Shown: one piece after another, positions 34,756 to 45,237 of the stretch
How the letters are laid out: the number at the start of each line of letters is the position of its first letter
Numbering within the stretch: position 1 is the stretch's first letter
The notes under the pieces: generated by a model
Seen by the model: the letters and a program-made list of their open reading frames with translations, nothing else
Database searches by the model: none
Told to the model about the DNA's origin: nothing
Translations under genes and position numbers: made by a program
NCBI RefSeq assembly: GCF_001905095.1
Contig: NZ_LWLS01000083.1
Span: 230,570-294,569, forward strand
DNA length: 64,000 bases
Direction: 5' to 3'
Origin: Micromonospora sp. CB01531
GTDB lineage: Bacteria > Actinomycetota > Actinomycetes > Mycobacteriales > Micromonosporaceae

Positions 34756-35137
34756 GCAGGCCCTGCCTGCCCGCATTTCTGAGGTCTGTCGGGACGGGCG
34801 TGGGCCGCAACCGGAGCGTCGGTCAGCCCCGCGTCCATCGGGTCGGCCTGCTCGCTTGAGTTAACCCGACTGCCTCGCCGTGCATCCCACTCAGCCCGTG
34901 CTCGGTGCTCATCCGGTAATCGAGCCATGGATCGGTCACGTGACCGTCCACCAGGTAGCACCTCCGCCCTCCGGCCGGAGGTTCCTGCTTCAGCGAATGA
35001 CGGATGACCGGGGCATCCTGCGTCCGGTCTCCTTTCACCCGCAGGTCAAGCGCGGAGTGTAGCTGGGCTATATCAGCCCGCATATCGATGATCTCTAGTC
35101 TTTACCCGTTGTGTCTTCAAGGGACCGGAGGGTGATG
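34756..35137. other. Promoter region of the RHS gene
   Basis: No credible gene. Two perfect 14-bp palindromes stand out: CGGTCACGTGACCG at 34933-34946 and CCTCCGGCCGGAGG at 34968-34981. They may be operators for the giant gene or parts of RNA hairpins. Confidence 0.5.
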
Positions 35138-38100
35138 GTGACGAGACGATCGCGGGGCCTCCTGATCGGGGGGCTGGTGGTGGCCATGGTGGCCACGCTG
35201 GGCGGGATGGAGGCCCTACCGGGCGGCGATTCCGACCGCGCCGACCAGGCTGCGGGCAGCGGTAAGGACGACGAGGGTGGCGTGCTGTCGCGGCTCGGTG
35301 ACGCCGCGCGCGGGCTGGTCGGCGGTGGCTCGGGTCGGGCGCGGCCGGAGGTGGTCAGCGCCGGGCTGTTCCAGGCCGAGAAGCAGCCCGCGGGGAAGGT
35401 GTGGCCGGCGCAGAAGCGGGTGCGGGAGTTGCCCGGTAAGCGGACGGCGAACACGAAGACGTATCAGCTGTCGGATGGGCGGACGCAGGCCGAGATCTCG
35501 GCGGTGCCGGTGCATTACCGGGACACGAAGGGCCGGTGGCAGGCCATTGACACCACGGTCCGTCCCACCACAGAGAAGGGGTACGTGCAGAGCAACCGCA
35601 CGAACACCTTCAGCAGCCTGTTCGGTGACACCTCAAAAGACCTGGTCCGGTTCGAGGCCGAAGGCCGGAGCATCGAGCTGGGCATGGCGGGCGCGGCGAA
35701 GAGCGTGACGCCGAAGGTATCCGGTTCCACGGTGACCTACGCCGGGATCGCCGGCGGCGCGGACGTGGTCTATGACGTGACCAGCACCGCGCTGAAGGAA
35801 GAGATCGTCCTGCGGAAGCCGCCGGTTGGGCCGGTGTCGTGGACGTTCACGCTGGATACGGCTGGTCTGACCGCGCAGCAACGTACGGACGGGTCGATCG
35901 CGTTCGTGCGCCCGTCCGGCGGCGAGCCGGTGTTCGTGATGCCGGCGCCGTTCATGTACGACTCGAAGGACGACAAGGCCTCTCCGCTGGGCAAGGTGTG
36001 GTCGGACAAGGTCACCCAGCGGGTGCAGCAGGTGTACGGGCAGACCAGCGTCACCGTGTCGGCGGACGCGGCGTGGCTGACGGATCCGGCGCGGGTGTAC
36101 CCGGTGGTCATCGACCCGACCATCAAGATCCAGCCGGTGCCCGATGGCACGCTGGGCGGGCAGGACACGCAGATCTACTCGGCCGACCCGAACCACGCCT
36201 ATGGGCAGGACGAGGTCAGGTGGCCGTTGCACGTGGGCACCACGTCCAGCGGCGCGTGGCGGTCGTTGCTGAAGTTCAACCTGGACTCGATTCCGCAGAA
36301 CACGCCGATCGACGACGCGCAGTTGCAGTTGTACTACTCGCAGACGCACACCGCCTGGGAGTACGACGTGCCGATGGAGGTGCGTCGGGTCACGGATGCC
36401 TGGGACGAGGACACGGCGACGTGGGGCACCATCAGCGGCAAGATCGCCGGTGCGCCGGCAGGCAACGTGGTGACCAAGGACGACGGAGACTCCGGGACGT
36501 CGGTGGTCGGGTCGTGGCCGTGGTCCGGGGGCACGCTGGCGCCGAAGGGGATCAATGCGGACTACCGCTTCCACGGCAGCACCCTCGCTTCGGATACCCA
36601 CACGTGGGTGCCGACGATCACGGAGTCGGGTGACTACCAGGTCGAGGTGCACTACGTGGGTGCGTCCGACCGGCCGGACAGAGCCCCGTACACGGTGCAC
36701 TACTCGGGCGGGTCTAAGACGTACTACGTCAACCAGAAGACGCCGGACAGTCAGGGTGCGTGGGTGACGTTGGGAACGCATCAGTTCGCGGCGGGCACCA
36801 CCGGCAAGGTGGTGCTCAACGGTGTGCCGGGCACATCAGCGATCGCCGACGCGGTCCGGTTCACCAAGGCCGGTGCGGTGAAGAAGTACGCCAAGTCCAG
36901 CGTGTGGAACTCGTTCCCGGTGCGCAATCTGGTGCAGGACTGGGTGAACCGCACCTACCCGAACCACGGACTCATGGTCAAGGCCCTGGACGAGGCGACC
37001 AGGAGCCGGGGCGGCCCGGTCTACGAGGCCTCCGAGTACGCGTACAACAACGACCGCCGCGACTTCAACCTGCCGAAGCTGGTCGTCACCTACGGACGGC
37101 CGGGTGTGGCGGTGAACCCGCCGACCACGATTACCTCCACCGGTGCGGTGCTCGACTGGCCGGCGTACTCGGGTTCGGACATCGTCGAGTACCAGGTGCA
37201 CCGCAGCATCTTCCAGAACTTCACCCCGTCGGCGGCGACACTGATCGCGCCGGTGTCCACGGCGACCCGCAGTTACCAGGACACCACAGCGGTACCGACG
37301 GCGGCGGACAACACCAACCCGATGGACCGCAAGTTCTACTACTACATGGTCGCGGTGAAAACCCGCGACGGGCAGCTCATCGCCGGCCCGACGCAGCCGG
37401 CGATGCTGCCGAAGGCGGGCCAGATCACCCGGATTTACCGCACCGGCGTCACCGACACGACGCTGGCGAGGAGCCGGCCGACGGAGAACGTGGACGTCTA
37501 CGACGGGGACCCTTACGTCAGCCCGGGCAACAACTCCTCGTACTACGGCGTGACCCGCGGCCTGGTGAAGTTCCCGGCGTTGACCGGCATTCCCACCGAC
37601 GCCCAGATCGTGGGCGCCGAGCTGCGGATGTACAACACCTACCTGTACGACGGCCTGGACCGGGACGAGTACGTCGATGTATACCGCCTGACCAAGGGCT
37701 TCAATGAGACAAAGGCCACCTGGGACACCTACGACGGCGTGAACCCATGGATCACCAAGGGCGGCGAATACGACACCAGCTGGAAGGCCGGCTTCAACGG
37801 CTTCAGCAACGACCCGGAGTGGGAAACCTGGGACGTCACCAGCCCGGCCAAGGGCTGGCTGACCAACCCGGCCAGCAACTATGGCCTGCTGCTGCGGCAG
37901 CGGGACGAGGTCAACCAGACCGCCCGGGCGATGCTGCTCTCCTCCGAGGGTGAGGAACCGCTGCTGCGCCCGACCCTGGAGGTCACCTACCTCGAGCAAA
38001 CCGCCGAGTCGACCTACTACGCGGCGTCCACCCCGACGGTGGCGACCGCGAACGCCACCTACACGGTGCCGGTGACGCTGTCCAACCCGACCCTGACCGC

Positions 38101-41100
38101 CTGGAACCCGACCGACTGGGAACTCGGGTACGACTGGAAGCGGGCCGACGGGACCACCGACGGCGCGGACCCCACCTTCGAGGTGGTCACACCGCTGCCC
38201 AAGAGCGTTCCCGCCGGCGGCACCGCCGATGTGTCGGCGCAGGTGAAGACCCCGCCGTCATCGACGGAGGGCAACAAGCGCACCGACTACGTGCTCAAGT
38301 GGGACCTGCGGAACAAACTGACCGGCAAGAAACTGTCCGAGACCACCCCTGCGATCCAGCCGCTGCCGCAGAACGTCGCGGTGGAGGAGCCGACTTCCGA
38401 CCAGCTCGGTCTGGAGAAGTTCTACTCGTACGCGGGGAAGAACACCGGCGCTGGCGGCACCCTGATGAACAACCTGTACGCCGGCAACACCGTCTGGTCG
38501 TACAACGCGTTTGCCAACCCCTCGCGGGGCCTGTCCACGTTCGTCCGCCTGGCCTACAACTCCCTCGACACCAGCGACACCGTCGCCGGCTACGGGTGGT
38601 CGCTGCAAGCCTCGTCGATGATGCGGCTGGGCACGCCACTGGACTTCCACCCGAACCCGAACCCGACCAAGGTCACCCTGACCGACGGTGACGGCACCAG
38701 CCACTGGTTCACCTGGGACGCGGCCGCGAACGAGTGGAAGAGCCCCAAGGGAGTACACCTCTACCTGCAGCAGAACAAGGCATGCGACAACAAGAGCCAG
38801 GAACGCAAGGCCTGGCTGCTCACCAAACCCGACCGCACGCAGTTCTTCTACGACTGCGAGGGCTTCCTCTCCAGCATCGTGGACAACAACGGCAACGAAA
38901 TGGTGTTCACCTACGAGGAGCGGAAGTCCAACAACAAGCCCACCAAGTTTCTCCGCTACATCACCGACCCGACCGGTCGAAAGACCCTGACCGTTGACTA
39001 CTACGCCAAGGGCCAGTCGTTCGACTACATCGACGACACCACCTGGACGCGGAAGTCCGCGACCAACCTGACCAACCCGAAGATCATCGATCACATCTCC
39101 CAGGTCACCGACATCTCCGGGCGCAAGCTCACCTTCACCTACACCGACAAGGGCCTGCTCGGTGAGCTGATCGACGGAGCCGGGTCGACCGACGGTGCGC
39201 CGAAGACGTTCAAGTTCGCCTACGACATGACCCAGGGCAACAAGAACGTCAAGCTGGTCAAGGTCACCGACCCGCGCGGCAATGCCACCGAGTTGACCTA
39301 CAACTACCCGCAGACCGGCGACGACCCGAAGTTCCACTGGACCACCAAGTCCTACCGGGATCGGCTCCTCAACTACACCAACTTCGGCTACGTCGACCCT
39401 GACGGCCCGCAGGGCAAGAACATCGACACCACCGTGACCGACGCCGAAAACCACGCCACCCTCTACCTGATGGACGGCTACGGCCGGGCGTACCAGGCCA
39501 CCAACGCCAAGAACGAAGTCACCAAGCTCGAGTGGGACAACGACCACAACGTCATCAAGCTCACCGAAAACAACGGTGCCGCAGCGACCTGGGCGTATGA
39601 CCAGAAGACCGGCTACCCGACCGAGGTCAAGGACGCCGAGGCGGTCCGCAACGGCTGGCCGGGCACGGTCCTGGGCTACCAGCGGCAGCTCAACGGCTAC
39701 GTCGCCGACCTGACCGAAAAGACCAGCCCGGAAGGCCGGAAGTGGACCTTCGGCTACGAGCCCGACGGTGACCTGTCCTGGGTCGTCGACCCGATCGGCA
39801 ACACCACCCCGGCCACCGACGACTACAAGACCTCCTACACCTACGACGCGTGGGGGCAGATGCTGACGGCGACCGACGCCAACGGCAACTCCACCACCTA
39901 CGACAAGTTCGACGCGAACGGTTACCCGCAGACCATCATCGACGCCGACACCAAGCAGACGAAGTTCGTCTACGACGTGCGCGGCCAGGTCCTCAAGGTC
40001 ACCGACGCACTTAACCACGACACCACCCAGACCTACGACACATTTGGCCGCGCGCTGGAAAACAAGGTGGCCAAGAATCAGGCCATCGCTGACTGGATCA
40101 CGACCCCGGCACCCACCTACGACGCCAACGACAACGTCACCCAGTCGACCGCGCCGAACGGCGCCATCACGACGGCCTTCTACGACGAAGCCGACCAGCT
40201 CAAGTGGACCAAGGCCCCGGTCGACGTCGCAGGAGATCCAGAGCGGAAGACGTCCTTCACCTACGACAAGGTCGGCAACCTCGAGACCACCACCGAACCC
40301 AAGGGCAACCTCACGCCGGAAGACGGCGACTACACCACCACCAACACCTACAACGCGATCTACCAGCTCACCTCGGTGACCAACACCAAGAACCAAAAGA
40401 TCACCTACGAATACGACAACGCCGGCAACGTCGTCACCCTGGTCGACCCGCGCAAGAACGCCACCGCCGACCCCGCCGACTACACCACCAAGCTGGAGTA
40501 CGACTGGGCACACCGGCTCACCAAGAGCATCGACGCGCTCGGCAAGTTCACCGCCAGCACCTACGACCGAGACGGTCTGGTCACGGCGACCACCGACCAG
40601 CTCGGCAACACCACCGAGGTCACCCTCAATCCCCTCGGCAAGCCGACCCAGGTGAAGGTGCCGCACAAGAACGACGCCGGCACTATTACGTACCGCACAA
40701 CCGAGTACGAATACGACCAGGTCGGCAACCAAACCAAGGTGATCAGCCCACGCGGTGTGGCCACCACCGACGACCCGGACGACTTCGCCACCGTCACCGC
40801 TTACGACAAGCTCAACCGGGTCAAGGAGACCCGCACCGCGTACGACAAGGACGACAGCCGCTACACCACCGCGGACGTCACCACCTACACCTACGACGCG
40901 GTCGGCCGCCTGACCACCCTGTCAGCGCCGCCGTCCTCCGGTGAGTCGGTACGCAACGACACCACCTACACCTACTACGACAACGGCTGGACCAAGACCA
41001 GCTCTGACCCCTGGGACATCGTCACCTCGTACAACTACAACGAGCTCGGCGCCCAGACCAGCCGCACGGTCACCTCAGCCGGCGGATCGTCAAACCGCAC

Positions 41101-43738
41101 CATGACCTGGTCCTACTTCCCCGACGGCAAGCTCAAGTCCCGCTCCGACGACGGCGTCCCGGTCGGCAAGCAGGTCGTCCTGGTCGACAACTCCGACTTC
41201 AACAACACCACCGCCACCGGCACCTGGACCGCGGCCAACACGGCCACGGGCAAGTACGGCACCAACTACGCCACCCGCCCAGCGGGAACCGGCACGAACA
41301 CCTTCACCTGGCAACTAAACGTCCCGCAGCCCGGCACGTACGAGGTGTTCGCCCGCTACCCGCAGATCACCGGTGCCGCCACCGACGCCAAGTACACCGT
41401 CAGCCACGGCGGCGGCAACACCGTCAAGACGGCCAACCAGACCACCAACACCGGCACCTGGGTCAGCCTCGGCGCCTACAGCTTCACCGAGGGCAACAGC
41501 CACAAGGTGACCCTGTCCGACCAAGCGACCGGCACGGTCGTCGCGGACGCGGTGAAACTCGTCCGCGACAACACCGGTGAAGCGGACAACGAAAAGCACG
41601 ACTACAGCTACCGCTACGACCCGAACGGCAACCTGAAGACCATCACGGACGCCTCGCCCGGCGCCCGGGTGGACGACTACTCAGTTGTTTACACCGAGCT
41701 GAACCAGGTGCAGACGGTCACGGAGAGCAGGTCCGGAACGGTCACCAACACCACCTCGTTCACCTACAACGAGAATGGTGCTCCGCTGACCACCACACAC
41801 GACAAGCAGTACGCCAGCTACGGATACGACCCCCGCGACCTCGTATCGCAGGTGGTAAACGGCACTTCGGCCACCGATCCCGACAGCAAGACCACCACCT
41901 TCACCTACACCGACCGCGGTGAGAAGTTGAAGGAGATCAAGGGCAACCGCAACGCCGTCGACTACACCTACTACCTCGACGGCCTTCTGAACATCCAGGT
42001 GGAGAAGAAGCCCAACGGGACGCTGGTGTCGGAACACACCTACACCTACGACCTCAACGGCAACCGCGCCCGCGATATCGCCAAGAAGATGAACGCCGAC
42101 AACCACTCGGCCTACCTCAACACCACCAGCGACTACACCTACGACCCCCGCGACCGCCTCGCCACGTTGACCAAGACCGGCGACGGCGCGAGCACCGAGA
42201 CCTACATCCACGACGCCAACAACAACGTCATCAACCAAACCATCAAGGGCGCCGCGACGTCGTTCAACTACGACAGGAACCGGCTTCTCACCACCAGCGC
42301 GGGAGGTGTGACCGCGTCGTACAACTACGACCCGTTCGGCCGGCTGGACACGGTGACCGCCGCGGGCACGGTGATCGAGCGCAACGTCTACGACGGGTTC
42401 GACCACATCATCGAAAACCGAAAGAACAACGGCACCAGCACCTCCACGACCAAGTACACGTACGACCCGCTGGACCGGACCGCCACCAAGATCACCGACG
42501 CTGGTGGCGCGAAGGAGAAGACCACCACCTTCAACTACCTCGGCCTTTCTGGCGAGGTGCTGGACGAGGAGGTTGCCGGCAAGCTCACAAAGTCGTACCA
42601 GTACTCGCCGTGGGGGCAGCGCCTGTCGCAGGTCACCCACAACAGCGACGGCACGGAGGAGAACGCCTACTACGGGTACGACAAGCACACTGACGTCGAG
42701 CAACTGACCGACGACACTGGCGACACCAAGGCCACCTACGGATACACCGCCTACGGCAAGAACGACGAGGCCCAGTTCACCGGCATCGACAAACCCGACG
42801 CGGCCGACCCGACCAAGGAGCCGTACAACGCCTACCGGTTCAACGCCAAACGGTGGGACCAGAACTCCCAGTCCTACGACATGGGGTTCCGCGACTACAG
42901 TCCCGGCCTGAACCGGTTTCTCGCCCGTGACAGCTACAACGGGGCTTTGGCCGACATGAAACTCGGCGTCAATCCGTGGACCGGCAACCGCTATGCCTAT
43001 GGCAGCGGAAACCCGATCAGCAGCATCGAACTGGACGGACATATTTGGATCAATGACGGGGCGGGGAAGTACGTTCCTCCGCCGCGTCCGACGCCAGCAC
43101 CGGCCACCCAGGCCGGTGGGTCCTCACCGAGTCCTGCGCCGACCCCCTCGCCCTCTTCCTGGGGAGACGGAGGCGACTACCCCCAGGACTGGCTCATCCG
43201 CAGGGACCAGATGTGCTCCCAGCAGTTGGTCCAGCAACTCTGCATCGAGGCCAGCCGCCGAGACAACGCAGAAGTCATTAGCTGGATGCCGTACATCGGC
43301 GCTGCTGGTTCCGGATATCTGATTGCCGACGCATATGAGCATGAGGACTACGTCGGTGCGGGCCTCGAGGCCGCTGGAATCATCCCGCTAGGCAGGGCTG
43401 CTGGTGCGGCGGCAAGGCTTCCTAAGGGTGTCAGGCTGAACAAGCTTGTGGGCGACGCCTATCGCGACCATGTTGCTGACTTCTTCCGGCAGACCGGCAA
43501 GAAGGTGATCACTGATGCGGACGACGCGAAGGCGCTGACATTCGCTACTCCCTTCGGGGATCGAAAGCTTGACATGGCGGTCTACGACAAGGATGACAAT
43601 CTGCTCGGATACATCGAAACCAAGTCGGGGAATGAGAAGGCCGATCCGGATCAAGTCAGGAAGGACGAGTGGCTCAGAGAACACTACGGGCTGACCATTG
43701 ACTATGTCTACGATGACATGTTAAACGTTCTTTATTAA
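35138..43738 (+). CDS. Giant RHS/YD-repeat polymorphic toxin with PD-(D/E)XK-like nuclease tip
   Basis: About 2866 residues. Order: signal anchor (1-30, LLIGGLVVAMVATLGG), two DNRLRE-type adhesion regions, golvesin-like domains at about 470-580 and 2010-2145, a long YD-repeat shell (about 1250-2560, many YDxxGR units), an RHS core (FRDYSPGLNRFLARDSYN ... NRYAYGSGNPISSIELDGH) at about 2575-2635, a Pro-rich linker, and a C-terminal tip. The tip has Asp2812 in RKLDMAVYD and Glu2827-x-Lys2829 in GYIETKSGN, a D-ExK nuclease pattern. It should be exported and deliver the tip into competitors. GTG 35138 or ATG 35135 behind GGAGGG. Downstream gene is the likely immunity partner. Confidence 0.9.
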   Translation: MTRRSRGLLIGGLVVAMVATLGGMEALPGGDSDRADQAAGSGKDDEGGVLSRLGDAARGLVGGGSGRARPEVVSAGLFQAEKQPAGKVWPAQKRVRELPGKRTANTKTYQLSDGRTQAEISAVPVHYRDTKGRWQAIDTTVRPTTEKGYVQSNRTNTFSSLFGDTSKDLVRFEAEGRSIELGMAGAAKSVTPKVSGSTVTYAGIAGGADVVYDVTSTALKEEIVLRKPPVGPVSWTFTLDTAGLTAQQRTDGSIAFVRPSGGEPVFVMPAPFMYDSKDDKASPLGKVWSDKVTQRVQQVYGQTSVTVSADAAWLTDPARVYPVVIDPTIKIQPVPDGTLGGQDTQIYSADPNHAYGQDEVRWPLHVGTTSSGAWRSLLKFNLDSIPQNTPIDDAQLQLYYSQTHTAWEYDVPMEVRRVTDAWDEDTATWGTISGKIAGAPAGNVVTKDDGDSGTSVVGSWPWSGGTLAPKGINADYRFHGSTLASDTHTWVPTITESGDYQVEVHYVGASDRPDRAPYTVHYSGGSKTYYVNQKTPDSQGAWVTLGTHQFAAGTTGKVVLNGVPGTSAIADAVRFTKAGAVKKYAKSSVWNSFPVRNLVQDWVNRTYPNHGLMVKALDEATRSRGGPVYEASEYAYNNDRRDFNLPKLVVTYGRPGVAVNPPTTITSTGAVLDWPAYSGSDIVEYQVHRSIFQNFTPSAATLIAPVSTATRSYQDTTAVPTAADNTNPMDRKFYYYMVAVKTRDGQLIAGPTQPAMLPKAGQITRIYRTGVTDTTLARSRPTENVDVYDGDPYVSPGNNSSYYGVTRGLVKFPALTGIPTDAQIVGAELRMYNTYLYDGLDRDEYVDVYRLTKGFNETKATWDTYDGVNPWITKGGEYDTSWKAGFNGFSNDPEWETWDVTSPAKGWLTNPASNYGLLLRQRDEVNQTARAMLLSSEGEEPLLRPTLEVTYLEQTAESTYYAASTPTVATANATYTVPVTLSNPTLTAWNPTDWELGYDWKRADGTTDGADPTFEVVTPLPKSVPAGGTADVSAQVKTPPSSTEGNKRTDYVLKWDLRNKLTGKKLSETTPAIQPLPQNVAVEEPTSDQLGLEKFYSYAGKNTGAGGTLMNNLYAGNTVWSYNAFANPSRGLSTFVRLAYNSLDTSDTVAGYGWSLQASSMMRLGTPLDFHPNPNPTKVTLTDGDGTSHWFTWDAAANEWKSPKGVHLYLQQNKACDNKSQERKAWLLTKPDRTQFFYDCEGFLSSIVDNNGNEMVFTYEERKSNNKPTKFLRYITDPTGRKTLTVDYYAKGQSFDYIDDTTWTRKSATNLTNPKIIDHISQVTDISGRKLTFTYTDKGLLGELIDGAGSTDGAPKTFKFAYDMTQGNKNVKLVKVTDPRGNATELTYNYPQTGDDPKFHWTTKSYRDRLLNYTNFGYVDPDGPQGKNIDTTVTDAENHATLYLMDGYGRAYQATNAKNEVTKLEWDNDHNVIKLTENNGAAATWAYDQKTGYPTEVKDAEAVRNGWPGTVLGYQRQLNGYVADLTEKTSPEGRKWTFGYEPDGDLSWVVDPIGNTTPATDDYKTSYTYDAWGQMLTATDANGNSTTYDKFDANGYPQTIIDADTKQTKFVYDVRGQVLKVTDALNHDTTQTYDTFGRALENKVAKNQAIADWITTPAPTYDANDNVTQSTAPNGAITTAFYDEADQLKWTKAPVDVAGDPERKTSFTYDKVGNLETTTEPKGNLTPEDGDYTTTNTYNAIYQLTSVTNTKNQKITYEYDNAGNVVTLVDPRKNATADPADYTTKLEYDWAHRLTKSIDALGKFTASTYDRDGLVTATTDQLGNTTEVTLNPLGKPTQVKVPHKNDAGTITYRTTEYEYDQVGNQTKVISPRGVATTDDPDDFATVTAYDKLNRVKETRTAYDKDDSRYTTADVTTYTYDAVGRLTTLSAPPSSGESVRNDTTYTYYDNGWTKTSSDPWDIVTSYNYNELGAQTSRTVTSAGGSSNRTMTWSYFPDGKLKSRSDDGVPVGKQVVLVDNSDFNNTTATGTWTAANTATGKYGTNYATRPAGTGTNTFTWQLNVPQPGTYEVFARYPQITGAATDAKYTVSHGGGNTVKTANQTTNTGTWVSLGAYSFTEGNSHKVTLSDQATGTVVADAVKLVRDNTGEADNEKHDYSYRYDPNGNLKTITDASPGARVDDYSVVYTELNQVQTVTESRSGTVTNTTSFTYNENGAPLTTTHDKQYASYGYDPRDLVSQVVNGTSATDPDSKTTTFTYTDRGEKLKEIKGNRNAVDYTYYLDGLLNIQVEKKPNGTLVSEHTYTYDLNGNRARDIAKKMNADNHSAYLNTTSDYTYDPRDRLATLTKTGDGASTETYIHDANNNVINQTIKGAATSFNYDRNRLLTTSAGGVTASYNYDPFGRLDTVTAAGTVIERNVYDGFDHIIENRKNNGTSTSTTKYTYDPLDRTATKITDAGGAKEKTTTFNYLGLSGEVLDEEVAGKLTKSYQYSPWGQRLSQVTHNSDGTEENAYYGYDKHTDVEQLTDDTGDTKATYGYTAYGKNDEAQFTGIDKPDAADPTKEPYNAYRFNAKRWDQNSQSYDMGFRDYSPGLNRFLARDSYNGALADMKLGVNPWTGNRYAYGSGNPISSIELDGHIWINDGAGKYVPPPRPTPAPATQAGGSSPSPAPTPSPSSWGDGGDYPQDWLIRRDQMCSQQLVQQLCIEASRRDNAEVISWMPYIGAAGSGYLIADAYEHEDYVGAGLEAAGIIPLGRAAGAAARLPKGVRLNKLVGDAYRDHVADFFRQTGKKVITDADDAKALTFATPFGDRKLDMAVYDKDDNLLGYIETKSGNEKADPDQVRKDEWLREHYGLTIDYVYDDMLNVLY

Positions 43739-43758
43739 GAAATTAGGCGGGGATGCTA

Positions 43759-43794
43759 GGATTGCTGCGAAGGGTTTTCCCTTCGCGGCAATCC
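43759..43794 (+). terminator. Hairpin between toxin and immunity genes
   Basis: GGATTGCTGCGAAGGG pairs with CCCTTCGCGGCAATCC (one G-T) around a TTTT loop, between the toxin stop and the immunity ribosome site. It lacks a 3' T-tract; it may attenuate, protect mRNA ends or set the toxin/immunity ratio. Confidence 0.55.
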
Positions 43795-43811
43795 GGCTCT
43801 TGGAGGTGGAA

Positions 43812-44510
43812 GTGTCCCAAGGATCGCCTTATTCGGATGCATCCGAATCGGTGACGGCAGCGAAGCGGCTGGCCAAGGCCGGAGCCGACCGTGATGTTGC
43901 CCTAATTGAGGAACTGGCGGCGTCGCCCGTGGACGCTCGTGCCGCTGTGATCTCGGCCCTTGGTGATAGTGATGGTGATCGGGGCGGACCCGTTTTGCGT
44001 GGGATCGCATTAGATAAGAGAGCCGCAACCGGCGAACGTTGTGCCGCGCTCGTGTCCCTCGCCAAGCGGGAGAAGGCACGGGTGTCGGACGTGGCGGCCA
44101 CTTGTCTTTCCGATTCAGACGCTGCGGTCCGGAGGTATGCCCTCCGCTGCTTGGCCTTCGCTGGCGATGACCGTTGTTGGCAGGAGGTGCTGGACATCCT
44201 GGACGAGATTCTTTCGGGGGCACCCCCCCGGTTCCCGGGCGCTCTCAACCCGGTAACGCTCTCAGTGCAGTCCGAGGTGATCCCGGCGGTTGTGTATCTT
44301 GCACGCCATTCGGTTACCGCTGACAACACGCGGACGGTGGTCGGTGCAATATCCGAAAATTGGAGCAAGCTTTACAAGGCTGAGCAGAATTGGCTGAAGG
44401 AAAACTGGCCCGCCTGTGTTCCTGGTGCGCCTCAGCGGGCTGAGATTTCGAAGCCGGACGTGGGCAGGATGGAGAGCTGGATCCGACGGCCGCTGTTCAT
44501 GCCTGTTTAG
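43812..44510 (+). CDS. HEAT-like repeat protein, candidate immunity protein
   Basis: 232 residues, helical, with repeated units such as PVDARAAVISALGDSD, ATGERCAALVSLAKRE and SDAAVRRYALRCLAF that look like HEAT/ARM-type repeats. No signal or membrane segment, so cytosolic. GTG 43812 sits 5 bases after GGAGG. Its place straight behind the RHS tip, same direction, is where the cognate immunity gene belongs; HEAT-like immunity proteins are known in polymorphic toxin loci. Binding to the nuclease tip is inference. Confidence 0.7.
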   Translation: MSQGSPYSDASESVTAAKRLAKAGADRDVALIEELAASPVDARAAVISALGDSDGDRGGPVLRGIALDKRAATGERCAALVSLAKREKARVSDVAATCLSDSDAAVRRYALRCLAFAGDDRCWQEVLDILDEILSGAPPRFPGALNPVTLSVQSEVIPAVVYLARHSVTADNTRTVVGAISENWSKLYKAEQNWLKENWPACVPGAPQRAEISKPDVGRMESWIRRPLFMPV

Positions 44511-44619
44511 AGCGACCGGCAATAGGTAGGGCGCCTGGGCGGACGGACCCCGAGGTAGCAAGCAGGCACGGGTCCATTGATCATCGGAGTTCTCTACGCT
44601 TCGTGACCGGTGGAGTCCC

Positions 44620-45237
44620 GTGCCTGCGCTGCCATCTTCGTTGTTCGAACCTGTCTGGGTCCAGTTCGCCGCGCTGTGGCCTGAGCAACCCGGGTTTGAT
44701 CCGGCGCATCCGCTGGGCTGTCACCGGCGTCGGATCCCTGACCGGGTGGTGTTCGAGCATGTCATCGCCGCTTTGGTGCATGGTTGCGGCTATGAACGCG
44801 TCGCGTCGGATGCCTGCTCGGATCGGACGATTCGCCGCCGGCTGCGGTCGTGGGCCGAGGCTGGTCTCGGCGAGCGACTCCACGAGCTGGCGTTGGACGC
44901 CTACGACCGCATGATTGGCCTGGACCTGGCCGACGTCAGCGCCGACGGCGCGATCACCAAGGCGCCGCGCGGTGGCGAGCGGGCCGGCCGGTCTCCGGTC
45001 GACCGCGGCAAGGGCGGCATGAAACGCTCGACGGGCGTCGACGGCTACGGAATTCCGCTCGGGATCACCGGCGCCCCGGCCAACCGGCACGACTCCCCGC
45101 TGCTGCGGGACACCTTCGCCGCGTGCAGCATCCAGTTGCGGCATCACTGGCCCGAGCGGGTCACCGCACACCTGGACCGCGGCTACGACAGCAACCGAAC
45201 CCGTGACCTGCTCGAAGAGATCGGCTTCGACGCAGCC
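44620..45237 (+). pseudogene. IS5-type transposase, N-terminal fragment
   Basis: From GTG 44620: DDE transposase N-terminus (SSLFEPVWVQFAALWP), the DGAITKAP aspartate region, GMKRSTGVDGYGIPLG and the HLDRGYDSNRTRDLLEE second aspartate. The reading frame then runs, without a stop, into an unrelated group II intron maturase sequence at about 45238, so the transposase has lost its C-terminus including the last catalytic Glu. Confidence 0.82.

Noticed and set aside
38258..40732. 824-codon minus-strand open frame opposite the RHS gene
   Set aside because: Low-complexity Val/Gly/Asp composition, no ribosome site, no motif; it mirrors codon bias of the YD repeats.
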